Of a DNA stretch of 64,000 bases, positions 43,909 through 52,620 are shown one piece after another. This DNA comes from Alicyclobacillus acidocaldarius subsp. acidocaldarius Tc-4-1 (GTDB lineage Bacteria > Bacillota > Bacilli > Alicyclobacillales > Alicyclobacillaceae), in contig NC_017167.1 of assembly GCF_000219875.1 (NCBI RefSeq), positions 786,765 to 850,764 on the forward strand. The letters run 5' to 3'. The position numbers and the translations under genes were made by a program. How positions within the stretch are numbered: position 1 is the first letter of the stretch; each line of letters opens with the position of its first letter. Below the pieces are notes generated by a model, which ran no database searches, was not told the DNA's origin, and was given only the letters and a program-made list of their open reading frames with translations.

Positions 43909-45243
43909 ATGCCGGTGGCCATGATGTATCAGCCCGAGTTGGAGACCATGTCCCGCGCGGATTTGGAGGCACTGCAGCTTGCGCGACTCCGCGCGATGCT
44001 AGAGCGGGTCTACGCGCGGGTGCCGTTTTATCGCGCTCGCTTCGACGAGGCGGGCGTGAAGCCGTCCGACTTGCACACGCTCGCCGATCTAGCGCGATTT
44101 CCCTTCACGCGCAAGCAGGACTTGCGCGATCACTATCCGCTCGGCCTGCTGGCCGTGGATAAACGCGAAGTGGCGCGCATCCACGGCTCGTCTGGCACGA
44201 AAGGCAAGCCGACGCTCGTCGCCTACACCCAGGGCGATCTCGGCCGATGGAGCGAGATCGTCGCGAGGTCCATCGTGACGGCGGGCGGCAGGCCTGGCGA
44301 CGTGTTTCACGTCATCTACGGATACGGCCTGTTCACGGGCGGGCTCGGCTTCCACTACGGCGCGGAGCGGCTGGGCATGACCGTGGTGCCCGTCTCGGGC
44401 GGCCAGACGGCTCGCCAGGTGACGCTGATGGAGGATCTGCGGCCGCGCGGGATTGCGGGCACGCCGTCGTATTGCCTGACCATCGCCGAACATATGCGGG
44501 CAGAGGGGAAGGATCCGCGCGCCATCGGGATCCAGTACGGCATCTTCGGGGCGGAGCCTTGGACGGAGGAGATGCGGCAGAAACTCGAGGACGCCTATGG
44601 GCTCAAGGCGATGGACGTGTACGGGCTGTCGGAGGTCATTGGGCCTGGCGTTGGGATTGAGTGCATCGACGCGCAGGAAGGGCTCCACATCGCGGAGGAC
44701 CACTTTCTCGTCGAGGTCATCGATCCAGAGACGCTCGAGCCTGTGCCACCCGGCACCTACGGAGAGCTGGTGTTTACCACGCTCACGAAGGAGGCTATGC
44801 CCGTCGTGCGCTACCGCACGGGCGACGTGGCGGCCCTCATCCCCGAGCCATGTCGGTGCGGCCGCACGCACGCGCGGATGACGCGCATCAAGGGGCGGAT
44901 CGACGACATGCTCGTCGTGCGCGGGGTGAACGTGTTTCCTTCGGAAATTGAGGCGGTCCTATTCGCCACCGAGGGGCTTTCGCCGCACTACCAGATTGTG
45001 GTGGAGCGTGAGAGCGGTTTGGATCGGCTGACCGTGCTCGTCGAGCCCGACGTGGTGTGGGCGCGACAGGCGGGCGATGCGGCCGAACCGGGCGTCGAGC
45101 AGGCCCTGTGCGCCCGCGTCGCCTCGAGGCTGCGGGACGTCCTTGGGCTCAGCACGGACGTGCGTGCGGTGCCTACGGGCAGCTTGCCGCGCAGCGAGGG
45201 CAAGGCCGTGCGGGTGGTCGATCGCCGGCACGTGTACGCGTGA
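43909..45243 (+). CDS. paaK: Phenylacetate-CoA ligase
   Basis: About 444 residues, the compact PaaK-type ANL ligase. HGSSGTKGKPTLVAYTQGDL is the P-loop, GIFGAEPWTEEMRQ and DVYGLSEVIGPGVG follow, YRTGDVAALIPEPCRCGRTHARM binds AMP, and RIKGRIDDMLVVRGVNVFPSEIE is the hinge typical of PaaK. It activates phenylacetate with ATP and CoA, giving the substrate of PaaABC. Start uncertain within a few codons: ATG 43909 is 3 bases from GGAGG, GTG 43915 is 9 bases from it. Confidence 0.94.
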   Translation: MPVAMMYQPELETMSRADLEALQLARLRAMLERVYARVPFYRARFDEAGVKPSDLHTLADLARFPFTRKQDLRDHYPLGLLAVDKREVARIHGSSGTKGKPTLVAYTQGDLGRWSEIVARSIVTAGGRPGDVFHVIYGYGLFTGGLGFHYGAERLGMTVVPVSGGQTARQVTLMEDLRPRGIAGTPSYCLTIAEHMRAEGKDPRAIGIQYGIFGAEPWTEEMRQKLEDAYGLKAMDVYGLSEVIGPGVGIECIDAQEGLHIAEDHFLVEVIDPETLEPVPPGTYGELVFTTLTKEAMPVVRYRTGDVAALIPEPCRCGRTHARMTRIKGRIDDMLVVRGVNVFPSEIEAVLFATEGLSPHYQIVVERESGLDRLTVLVEPDVVWARQAGDAAEPGVEQALCARVASRLRDVLGLSTDVRAVPTGSLPRSEGKAVRVVDRRHVYA

Positions 45244-45300
45244 CGCGTGCGAAACGCCCGGGCATCCATTTCCTATGCGAGAAAGGAAGAGTTGAGAGGT

Positions 45301-45609
45301 ATGATCAAATTGATTGCGCTTTACAAAAAGCCCGCGGACGTGGAGGCGTTCGAGGCGCATTATCGCGAAGTGCATCTGCCGCTGGTGGAAAAGGTGCCAG
45401 GGCTCGTGCGCGCCGAGGTGACGCGCATCAAGTCCGACGCCATGGGTGGCGAGGCGCCTTACTATCTCATGGCGGAGATGTACTTCGAGAACGAGGAGAC
45501 GTTCAGGCAGGCCATGAAATCGCCGGAGAACAAGGCCGCGGCGAAGGACGTCATGAGCTTCGCGGGCGACATCGTCACGATGATGGTCGGCCAGGTCGAC
45601 GAGGGGTGA
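45301..45609 (+). CDS. EthD-family small protein
   Basis: A 102-residue dimeric alpha/beta-barrel (ferredoxin-like) protein of the EthD type, with MIKLIALYKKPADVEAFEAHY, the HLPLVEKVPGL motif and a C-terminal strand. EthD proteins accompany catabolic genes and may isomerise or protect intermediates; the function is not established. Position inside the paa cluster, 57 bases after paaK and overlapping region with the next gene's upstream site, suggests an auxiliary role there. Confidence 0.82.
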   Translation: MIKLIALYKKPADVEAFEAHYREVHLPLVEKVPGLVRAEVTRIKSDAMGGEAPYYLMAEMYFENEETFRQAMKSPENKAAAKDVMSFAGDIVTMMVGQVDEG

Positions 45610-45632
45610 CGCTCGGGGCGGAGGTGAAGGCG

Positions 45633-46025
45633 ATGCGCGAAGGGCTGGCGCCAGGTCAACAGAAGTCGTGGGAGATCACGGTGACCGAGGACATGTGTCC
45701 TTCGTTCCTTGGAAAGCGCGTACATCCCGTGCTGTCGACGGCGACCATGATCTCGTACATGGAATGGGTGGCTCGGCGAACCATCCTCGACTACCTTGAA
45801 GACGGCGAGGAAGGCATCGGCCACAGCGTGTCCGTGCGGCATCTGGCGCCCGCGCCCGTCGGCAAGCGCGTCTCGTTTTACGCCGAGGTGACGCGCGTGG
45901 AGGGTCCGAGAGTGGACTGCCGCGTCTGGGCGGAACACGACAAGGCCCGCATTGGCGAGGGCGAGGTCGTGCAGTACATCTTGCCGAAGGCGAAGATCGA
46001 GGCGCGTATTCGGGCGATGGCGTGA
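45633..46025 (+). CDS. FlK-like hotdog acyl-CoA thioesterase
   Basis: A 130-residue hotdog-fold thioesterase related to fluoroacetyl-CoA thioesterase FlK. FlK uses T42, E50 and H76; here T36 (LSTAT), E44 (YMEW) and H70 (VRHLAPAPVG) have the same spacings of 8 and 26. In a phenylacetate operon it most likely hydrolyses stalled CoA esters and saves CoA, the job performed by PaaI elsewhere. ATG 45633 follows GGAGGTG by 6 bases; a GTG at 45606 overlapping the EthD stop is less likely. Confidence 0.82.
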   Translation: MREGLAPGQQKSWEITVTEDMCPSFLGKRVHPVLSTATMISYMEWVARRTILDYLEDGEEGIGHSVSVRHLAPAPVGKRVSFYAEVTRVEGPRVDCRVWAEHDKARIGEGEVVQYILPKAKIEARIRAMA

Positions 46026-46057
46026 CGGCGTGGGCCGAACAGAGAAGGGAGATCGAC

Positions 46058-47500
46058 ATGACAGACACCCGGAAGATGTACATCGGTGGGGAATGGGTGG
46101 ATTCGATTTCGGGGGAATCGCTGGAGGTGAGAAATCCCGCGACTGGCGAGGTGGTGGGACGCGCGGCATTCGGGGATCATCGCGACGCGCTCCGCGCCAT
46201 CGACGCGGCGCACGCGGCGTTCCCGGAGTGGAGCCGGCTTTTGGCGAGAGAGCGCTCCCGCTACCTGTATCGTTTGTACGAGCTCGTGTATGAGCATCGG
46301 AATGAGCTCGCGGAGCTCGTGTCGGCCGAGATGGGTAAGCCCGTCCGCGAGGCGAAGGGAGAAGTGGTCGGTTCGGCCGACTACTTCCTGTGGTACGCGG
46401 AAGAGGCGAAGCGCGTTTACGGGGAGACCATTCCGTCGAGTTTTCCCAACAAACGGATTCTCGTGCATCGGCAGCCCGTGGGCGTCGTGGCGGCCATCAC
46501 GCCTTGGAACTTCCCGGTGAACATGGTGGCGCGCAAAATCGCGCCGGCGCTCGCCGCGGGATGCACGGTCGTGCTGAAACCGGCTGAGGCGACGCCGCTC
46601 TCCGCCATTCGGCTGTTTGAGCTGATCCACGAGGCGGGCTTCCCGCCAGGCGTGGCCAACCTCGTGATTGGGCAACCCGACAAGGTGGGAGAAGCGTTCC
46701 TCAAGAGCCCGAAGGTGGCGAAGATCGCCTTCACTGGCAGCACGCGCGTCGGCAAGCTGCTTATGGCGGGCGCAGCCGAGCATGTCAAGCGCGTCAGCCT
46801 CGAGCTCGGCGGACACGCCCCGACTCTCGTGTTCGCCGACGCCGATCTCGATCTCGCGGTGAAGGGCGTATTCGAGAGCAAATTCCGCAACACCGGCCAG
46901 ATGTGCATCTGCACGAACCGCCTGTATGTCGAGCGCTCTGTCGCGGAGCCCTTCGTCGAGCGGCTGGTGGAGCGCGTGAAAAAGGCGAAGGTGGGCGACG
47001 GCAGGAATCCGGATGTCGAAGTCGGCCCGGTCATCAATGAGCGCGGCCTCGAGAAGGTGCTCAACCACATCGAAGACGCGCGCCAGAAGGGCGCAACCGT
47101 GGTCTGCGGAGGAAACCGCCTGACCGAGGGAGACTACGCCAAAGGTTACTTCGTCGAGCCGACCGTTCTCACTGGCGTCGAGCGCGGCATGCGCGTCCTC
47201 GAGGAGGAGACGTTCGGGCCTGTGCTCCCCGTGGCGGTCTTCGACACCGAGGACGAGGCCATCCGCCTTGCGAACGATTCGCCCTATGGACTCGCGGCCT
47301 ACGTGTACACGCGCGATCTCGGCCGGGCCGTTCGGGTCGCCGAAGCGCTGGAATTCGGCATCGTAGGTGTCAACGACGGGGCGCCGGTGCAGACGCAGGC
47401 TCCGTTCGGCGGCTTCAAGGAGAGCGGGCTCGGGCGCGAGGGCGGCCATCACGCCATGGACGAGTTCCTCGAAATCAAGCACATCTCGCTCGGATGGTGA
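46058..47500 (+). CDS. Aldehyde dehydrogenase (semialdehyde-type) of the paa cluster
   Basis: A 480-residue ALDH resembling succinate-semialdehyde dehydrogenases. ITPWNFPVNMVARKIAPALAAG and FTGSTRVGKLL bind NAD(P), ELGGHAPTLVF holds the Glu and NTGQMCICTNRLY the nucleophilic Cys. PaaZ is a fusion of an ALDH and a hydratase that opens and oxidises oxepin-CoA; here only an ALDH is present, so it may supply the oxidation step as a free enzyme, with the ring-opening hydrolase missing or encoded elsewhere. ATG 46058 follows AAGGGAGA. Confidence 0.88.
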   Translation: MTDTRKMYIGGEWVDSISGESLEVRNPATGEVVGRAAFGDHRDALRAIDAAHAAFPEWSRLLARERSRYLYRLYELVYEHRNELAELVSAEMGKPVREAKGEVVGSADYFLWYAEEAKRVYGETIPSSFPNKRILVHRQPVGVVAAITPWNFPVNMVARKIAPALAAGCTVVLKPAEATPLSAIRLFELIHEAGFPPGVANLVIGQPDKVGEAFLKSPKVAKIAFTGSTRVGKLLMAGAAEHVKRVSLELGGHAPTLVFADADLDLAVKGVFESKFRNTGQMCICTNRLYVERSVAEPFVERLVERVKKAKVGDGRNPDVEVGPVINERGLEKVLNHIEDARQKGATVVCGGNRLTEGDYAKGYFVEPTVLTGVERGMRVLEEETFGPVLPVAVFDTEDEAIRLANDSPYGLAAYVYTRDLGRAVRVAEALEFGIVGVNDGAPVQTQAPFGGFKESGLGREGGHHAMDEFLEIKHISLGW

Positions 47501-47514
47501 TGGGAGATGGGGGA

Positions 47515-47542
47515 GAAGCTGCGCGGGATCCCGCGCAGCTTC
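47515..47542. terminator. 28-bp perfect palindrome after the aldehyde dehydrogenase gene
   Basis: A 14-bp arm beginning GAAGCTGCGCGGGA is followed immediately by its exact complement. The RNA hairpin would be very stable, but there is no T-run after it, so it is more likely an mRNA-processing or stabilising element than an intrinsic terminator. Confidence 0.5.
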
Positions 47543-47601
47543 TAGCCGCTCCAGCGGATTTTGCGCTATGATGAACAGGGGAGAGAAGGGGGCATTCGCG
47601 C

Positions 47602-48375
47602 ATGCATAAAAGCGTTCGCGTGGAACACCAGGGGGCTGTGATGGTCGTCACCCTCAACCGGCCGGAAAAGGTGAATGCCTTGACGCGGGATACGCTGTTC
47701 GCCCTGCGCGAGGCGTTTCAAGCCGCAGGAGAGGACGACGGCGTCCGCTGCGTCCTTCTGACGGGTGCGGGCCGCGGCTTCTGCGCGGGTCAGGATCTGG
47801 ATCTCGGCGGCGGCGACGCCGATTACGCCAAGGTCATCCGAGAGACGTACAATCCGCTCATTCTCACCATGACGCACCTCGAAAAGCCCATCGTCTGCGC
47901 CATCAACGGCGTTGCGGCCGGCGCCGGCGTCAGCCTAGCGCTCGCCTGCGATCTTCGCATTGCCTCCGAAACGGCGACATTCATTCAGGCTTTTGTGAAT
48001 ATTGGGCTCATTCCGGACTCCGGCGGAACCTGGTTCTTGCCGCGCATCGTAGGTCTCGGCCGGGCCATGGAACTCGCCATGTTGGGCGATCGCGTCGATG
48101 CCTCCCGCGCCTTCGAGATGGGGCTCGTCAACCGCGTCGTGCCCGCCGACAGGCTGATGGCCGAGGCGATGGCGCTCGCCGAGCGGCTGGCTTCGATGCC
48201 CACTCGCGCCATCGGGCTCATCAAGCGCGCGCACTACGAGGGCATGGAGCAGACGCTGGCGCAGTCACTCGAGCTCGAGGCCGTGCTGCAGAAAGAGGCC
48301 GGCCAGACGGCGGATCACCAGGAGGGTGTGCGGGCATTTCTGGAAAAAAGACCACCGCGTTTTCAGGGCCGATAG
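47602..48375 (+). CDS. paaG: Enoyl-CoA hydratase/isomerase, PaaG-type
   Basis: A 257-residue crotonase. GRGFCAGQDLDL and GVAAGAGVSLALACDLRIAS form the oxyanion hole. NIGLIPDSGGTWFLPR has the Asp-Ser-Gly-Gly pattern of PaaG, which isomerises ring-1,2-epoxyphenylacetyl-CoA to oxepin-CoA, in contrast with the Glu seen in ordinary hydratases. A -10-like TATGAT lies at 47567-47572. ATG 47602 is preceded by AAGGGGG. Confidence 0.87.
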   Translation: MHKSVRVEHQGAVMVVTLNRPEKVNALTRDTLFALREAFQAAGEDDGVRCVLLTGAGRGFCAGQDLDLGGGDADYAKVIRETYNPLILTMTHLEKPIVCAINGVAAGAGVSLALACDLRIASETATFIQAFVNIGLIPDSGGTWFLPRIVGLGRAMELAMLGDRVDASRAFEMGLVNRVVPADRLMAEAMALAERLASMPTRAIGLIKRAHYEGMEQTLAQSLELEAVLQKEAGQTADHQEGVRAFLEKRPPRFQGR

Positions 48376-48417
48376 GCTCTGACTTCGCTGTATTTCTTCG
48401 ATGAAAGGAGATTTCAC

Positions 48418-49614
48418 ATGCGAAATGTGTGGATCGTCGAATACGTGCGGACGCCCATCGGCAGACAGGGCGGGGCACTGAAGCGCGTCCGCCCGGACGA
48501 TCTCGCCGCGCACGTGTTGAAGCACGTCTGCGATCGAGCCGGGATCGAGCCGGGCCAGGTGGAGGAAGTGTACATGGGCTGCGCCAATCAGGCGGGCGAG
48601 GACAACCGGAACGTGGCGCGCATGGCGGTGCTCCTCCCGGGCTTTCCCGAGCACGTCCCGGGCGTCACGGTGAATCGCCTGTGCGCCTCGGGACTGGAGG
48701 CCGTGAATCAGGCGGCAAAGGCGATTGCGCTTGGCGAGATCGACATCGCCATCGCGGGGGGCGTGGAGAGCATGACGCGCGCGCCGCTCGTGTTCCCGAA
48801 GCCGGAGATGGAATACGTGCGCGGCAATCAGATCATGTGGGACACGACGCTGGGCTGGCGCATGCCGAATCCGCAGTTTCCGTATCCGCTCGAGAGCATG
48901 GGCGAGACGGCCGAGAACGTGGCGGAGCAATTTGGCATCTCGCGCGAGGATCAGGACGCCTTTGCACTCGCGAGCCAACAGAAGGCCGCGAGAGCGCAGG
49001 CGGAGGGGATCTTCGCGGAGGAGATTGTGCCCGTCGTTGTGAAGGAGAAGAAGCAGGAGATGGTGGTGGATCGCGACGAGCATCCGCGGCCTGACACCAC
49101 CATGGAGGCGCTCGCGAAGCTCAAGCCCGCTTTCCGCGAGGGAGGCACGGTGACGGCGGGCAACTCGTCGGGCATCAACGACGGCGCGGCGGCGCTCGTG
49201 CTCGTGTCGGAGGAAAAGGGGCGGGAATTCGGCCTGAAGCCGCTTGCGCGTTGGGTGGCGAGCGCGACGGCGGGCGTCAGCCCGCGCGTGATGGGAATTG
49301 GCCCTGTGTACGCCGTGCGGAAGCTCCTCGCCAGGACGGGCGTTCGGGTGGACGAGATCGACTGGGTGGAGTTGAACGAGGCCTTTGCGGCGCAGTCGGT
49401 GGCGTGCATCCGCGAGCTGGGGTTCGATCCGGCCAAGGTGAATCCGAATGGCGGCGCCATCGCGCTGGGGCATCCGCTCGGCTGCTCGGGGGCGCGCCTC
49501 GCTGGGACGCTCGCGAAGCAGCTTGTGCGCACGGGGGCGCGCTACGGCATTGCTACGCTTTGCGTCGGTGTGGGGCAGGGCGTGGCGACGCTTCTCGAGC
49601 GGGTGGACGCGTGA
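48418..49614 (+). CDS. paaJ: Thiolase (3-oxoadipyl-CoA/acetyl-CoA acyltransferase)
   Basis: A 398-residue thiolase with C89 in [28 protein letters not shown] with the catalytic His and TLCVGVGQG with the second Cys. The length and [10 protein letters not shown] pattern match PaaJ/PcaF-type enzymes that finish phenylacetate breakdown to acetyl-CoA and succinyl-CoA. A general fatty-acid thiolase role is also possible. ATG 48418 is preceded by AAAGGAG at 8-9 bases. Confidence 0.9.
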   Translation: MRNVWIVEYVRTPIGRQGGALKRVRPDDLAAHVLKHVCDRAGIEPGQVEEVYMGCANQAGEDNRNVARMAVLLPGFPEHVPGVTVNRLCASGLEAVNQAAKAIALGEIDIAIAGGVESMTRAPLVFPKPEMEYVRGNQIMWDTTLGWRMPNPQFPYPLESMGETAENVAEQFGISREDQDAFALASQQKAARAQAEGIFAEEIVPVVVKEKKQEMVVDRDEHPRPDTTMEALAKLKPAFREGGTVTAGNSSGINDGAAALVLVSEEKGREFGLKPLARWVASATAGVSPRVMGIGPVYAVRKLLARTGVRVDEIDWVELNEAFAAQSVACIRELGFDPAKVNPNGGAIALGHPLGCSGARLAGTLAKQLVRTGARYGIATLCVGVGQGVATLLERVDA

Positions 49615-49772
49615 GGTAGGACCGCGAGACGCAGTTTCTCGGCGCGCGAATGGCGTACCGCTGTGGCGTCGCACGAGGTACAATGGAGACAGCGAGGACG
49701 GCCTCCGGCCGGCGGAACAGGTCTTCCCCGCGCCGGCAGGCCGTTTCTGGCAGACGCGTAGGAGGTCGTGGT

Positions 49773-51074
49773 TTGCACGCAATCGACATCGTTCTGCTTC
49801 TCGTGTTGCTGGGGCTTGCGGCATGGACAATCTGGCGAGTGGAGTTGACGCAGCGCAACCAGCAGCGGTTATTTGCTCAGCTCGAGGCCCACGAACGGGC
49901 GCTGCGAGACCTGCGCATGGAGATGTCCCAGGCGATTCAGTCCCAGAGCCAGGCGCTGATGAGCGCGCAGGCGGAAGCCTCGCGCAGTCTCGCGCAGACC
50001 ATCTCGCTGCAACATCAGAACCTGCTGCACGCTCTGGGCGAGTGGAACGAGAAGGATTGGGCTCAGCTTGAGTCGTTCAGCCAGCGATTCAGCGAGTGGG
50101 CGCAGCTCACGGCCCGCCAACTCGAAGCGACGCGCGAGACGGTCGAGCGGAGGCTCCAGTATCTGCAAGAGGAAAACCGCAAGGAACTCGAGCGCATGCG
50201 CCTGACGGTCGACGAAAAGCTTCATCAGACGCTCGAGCGCCGCCTGGGTGAGTCGTTCCAGCTCGTGAGTCAGCGCCTCGAGCAGGTGCACCAGGGCCTC
50301 GGCGAGATGCAGTCACTCGCCGCTGGCGTCGGCGATCTCAAGCGCGTCCTTTCCAACGTGAAGGCGCGCGGAATTCTCGGGGAGGTCCAGTTGGATGCAC
50401 TCCTCGAACAGCTGATGAGCCCCGAGCAGTATGCGCGAAACGTCGCGGTCAAGCCGGGATCGGACGAGCGCGTTGACTTTGCCATCCGGCTGCCCGGACG
50501 GGAGGGGGACGATCCCGTCTGGCTGCCCATCGACGCCAAGTTTCCGCTCGAAGACTATCAGCGGCTCGTGGACGCGCAGGATGCGGGCGACCAGGCTGGA
50601 TTCCTGGAGGCGGCGAAGGCGCTTGAGGCGCGCATCCGCGACGAGGCAAAGTCCATCCGCCAAAAGTACATCGCCCCGCCTCACACCACCGAGTTCGCGC
50701 TCCTCTTCCTTCCAATAGAAGGGCTGTTCGCCGAGGTCCTGCGCCGAAGTGGCTTGTGGGAGTCGCTGTCGCGCGAGTACCGCGTGATTGTCACCGGGCC
50801 GACGACGCTCACGGCGCTCCTCAACAGCCTGCAGATGGGATTTCGTACGCTCGCGATTCAGAAGCGTTCAAGCGAGGTCTGGCAACTGCTCGGCGCGATT
50901 CGGACGGAGTTCGGTAAGTTCGGCGAGCTGCTCGCGCGAACGCGCAAAAAGCTGGAGGAAGCATCGAATGCCATCGATCGCGCCGCGACGCGATCGCGCC
51001 AAATCGAGCGAAAGCTCGTGGCCGTCGAGGCGCAGCCGGAGCTTCCGGATGCCTCCTGGGGAGAAGACGCGTAA
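49773..51074 (+). CDS. rmuC: RmuC-family DNA recombination protein
   Basis: A 433-residue protein: N-terminal membrane helix (IDIVLLLVLLGLAAWTIWR), a long coiled coil to about residue 200, then the RmuC nuclease-like domain with ARGILGEVQLDALLEQL, VKPGSDERVDFAIRLPG, WLPIDAKFPLEDYQRL and FLPIEGLFAEVL. RmuC limits recombination at inverted repeats in E. coli. The TTG at 49773 is chosen because AGGAGGT precedes it by 6 bases and the resulting N-terminus is the expected membrane helix; upstream codons look non-coding. A -10-like TACAAT lies at 49679-49684. Confidence 0.9.
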   Translation: MHAIDIVLLLVLLGLAAWTIWRVELTQRNQQRLFAQLEAHERALRDLRMEMSQAIQSQSQALMSAQAEASRSLAQTISLQHQNLLHALGEWNEKDWAQLESFSQRFSEWAQLTARQLEATRETVERRLQYLQEENRKELERMRLTVDEKLHQTLERRLGESFQLVSQRLEQVHQGLGEMQSLAAGVGDLKRVLSNVKARGILGEVQLDALLEQLMSPEQYARNVAVKPGSDERVDFAIRLPGREGDDPVWLPIDAKFPLEDYQRLVDAQDAGDQAGFLEAAKALEARIRDEAKSIRQKYIAPPHTTEFALLFLPIEGLFAEVLRRSGLWESLSREYRVIVTGPTTLTALLNSLQMGFRTLAIQKRSSEVWQLLGAIRTEFGKFGELLARTRKKLEEASNAIDRAATRSRQIERKLVAVEAQPELPDASWGEDA

Positions 51075-51083
51075 ACCAGTAGG

Positions 51084-51116
51084 GCAGCACGGGCTGCGTG
51101 CCCGCGCTGCTTTTTT
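51084..51116 (+). terminator. Intrinsic terminator after rmuC
   Basis: Stem GCAGC-A-CGGGC / GCCCG-C-GCTGC with one mismatch and a short loop, followed by six T, ten bases after the rmuC stop. Confidence 0.85.
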
Positions 51117-51316
51117 CAGTGTTTGTGGCTCGTCTTGATGCGGCGCCATTTGCGGTCGTCGTTGGTGGTCTCGGGGAACCGTTCGCCTTTGTGAAGGTAT
51201 ACGCGCTTCGGATGGTGGAGATCCTCGCTGTCGGGATGCACCCCCACCTCGATGTAGACGCCGTTGTTCGGCGCTTTGTACCCCGGCGTGAATTCGGATC
51301 GCTCGCCCACGGCCAT
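51116..51316 (-). CDS. yjzC: YjzC-family small protein
   Basis: About 66 residues. FTPGYKAPNNGVYIEVG and GERFPETTNDDRKWRRIK match the YjzC family of small Bacillales proteins of unknown function. The start at ATG 51316 (MAVGERSEF) fits family alignments, though the in-frame ATG at 51328 is possible; neither has an ideal ribosome site (GAGG only two bases from 51316). Confidence 0.75.
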   Translation of the reverse strand: MAVGERSEFTPGYKAPNNGVYIEVGVHPDSEDLHHPKRVYLHKGERFPETTNDDRKWRRIKTSHKH

Positions 51317-51379
51317 CACCTCAGGCATAGCATGTCCGGAACGCGCGGCTGCATGACCGGAGCTTGTTTCCTGGTCTCG

Positions 51380-52051
51380 TCATCCGAGTGCGCTCACGAG
51401 CGCAGGCGCGAGGCCGAGCGTGATGAACGCCGCGACAATCATCGCGAGGCTCGAGCACGTGCCTTCCATGGCGCCATATTCGAACGCGCGCGCGGTGCCA
51501 ATGCCGTGCGAGCCCATGCCGAACAGCGCGCCGCGGGCCACGGGGGATTTGAGGCGCAACAGCCGCAAGAGCCACGGTCCCACGACGACGCCGGTGATGC
51601 CGGTCAAAATGACGAATACGGCCGTCAAGGTCGGGATGCCGCCAATGGCCTGCGAAATGTCCATGGCGATAGGCGTCGTGACCGATCTCGGCGCGATGCT
51701 CGTCACCACGGCGTGGTTGAGGTGCAACAGCCTGGCCAAAAGGACCGAACCCGTGATCCCAGTGGCGGATCCGAAGGTGAGGCTCACCAAAAACTCCGGC
51801 CAGTGCGCCTTGAGAACGGGAAAGTGGCGGTGCAAGGGCACCGCGAAGGCCACAGTCGCTGGGCCGAGGAGCGAGGTCAGCCAGCGAGCGGAGGCGTCAT
51901 ACGTGGCGTAGGACACGTGCGCGAAGTGCAGGAACAGGACGAGCGCCACGAGCGACGTGATCATAGGGTTGAGGAAGACCACGTGGAAGCGGCGATACAG
52001 CGCTTTGCAAGCGGCGTAAGCTATCAGCGTGGATGCGAGGCCGAGCCACAT
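51380..52051 (-). CDS. lrgB: LrgB/CidB-family membrane protein
   Basis: About 223 residues with at least six membrane segments. FLVSLTFGSATGITGSVLLAR, VTTPIAMDISQAIGGIPTLTAVFV and GMGSHGIGTARAFEYG are hallmark LrgB segments. LrgAB/CidAB pairs are holin-like or pyruvate-handling membrane systems. Its start overlaps the stop of the upstream lrgA gene (GTG 52054 is an alternative), so the two are translationally coupled. Confidence 0.92.
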   Translation of the reverse strand: MWLGLASTLIAYAACKALYRRFHVVFLNPMITSLVALVLFLHFAHVSYATYDASARWLTSLLGPATVAFAVPLHRHFPVLKAHWPEFLVSLTFGSATGITGSVLLARLLHLNHAVVTSIAPRSVTTPIAMDISQAIGGIPTLTAVFVILTGITGVVVGPWLLRLLRLKSPVARGALFGMGSHGIGTARAFEYGAMEGTCSSLAMIVAAFITLGLAPALVSALG

Positions 52052-52497
52052 CACGACGCGTTCGCCTCCCGCGACGGGTTCTGTTCAACGCGGGGCGTCC
52101 GGTTGCGTGCGCGCCACACCGCTTCCGCCACGCCTCCGGTGACCACCATCACCAGTACGGTGCCCACGGCAACAACGGCGACGACCTTCCAGCCGTCCTG
52201 TCGCATGAGCGGCGCATAAGCCATCACGCCCACCGAGGACGGAATGAAAAACAGCAGGAGCTCTCGAATGAGAAGATCTGCGCCTTGCTCCACCCAGCGC
52301 AATTTCACGATGCCGGATTGAAGCAGTGCAAACACCAGGGCCACGCCCAGGATGCTGCCCGGGACAGGCAGGTGCAGCCACCGCACCACAGCGTTGCAAA
52401 GCGCCGTGACGGCATAGAGCCCTGCGATTTGTACAAGCGCGATCCCGACATCTCTCAGGCGAGATGGTTGAAGGAATGATGGCACGAATGACCGCAC
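52051..52497 (-). CDS. lrgA: LrgA/CidA-family holin-like protein
   Basis: A 148-residue protein with four membrane segments; LHLPVPGSILGVALVFALL and LLFFIPSSVGVMAY are the LrgA/CidA signature. GTG 52497 follows GGGGGGA by about 6 bases. It is divergent from a LysR regulator, the usual CidR arrangement. Confidence 0.92.
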   Translation of the reverse strand: MRSFVPSFLQPSRLRDVGIALVQIAGLYAVTALCNAVVRWLHLPVPGSILGVALVFALLQSGIVKLRWVEQGADLLIRELLLFFIPSSVGVMAYAPLMRQDGWKVVAVVAVGTVLVMVVTGGVAEAVWRARNRTPRVEQNPSREANAS

Positions 52498-52567
52498 GTG
52501 AATCCCCCCAGACAGTGCGATGCTTTGCTGATTTCAGGATACGCCACACAAAATGAGACGTCTAATA

Positions 52568-52573
52568 TATAAT
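52568..52573 (+). promoter_or_regulatory. -10 box in AT-rich divergent region of lrgA/LysR
   Basis: TATAAT sits in a markedly AT-rich patch (about 52562-52595) within GC-rich DNA, 47 bases before the LysR start. Divergent control of lrgAB and the regulator is probable; no exact LysR T-N11-A operator could be fixed by eye. Confidence 0.4.
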
Positions 52574-52620
52574 TTTATTGTTAATGATATGTATCGTGAA
52601 TCAAAAGTCCGAAGGGGCGG

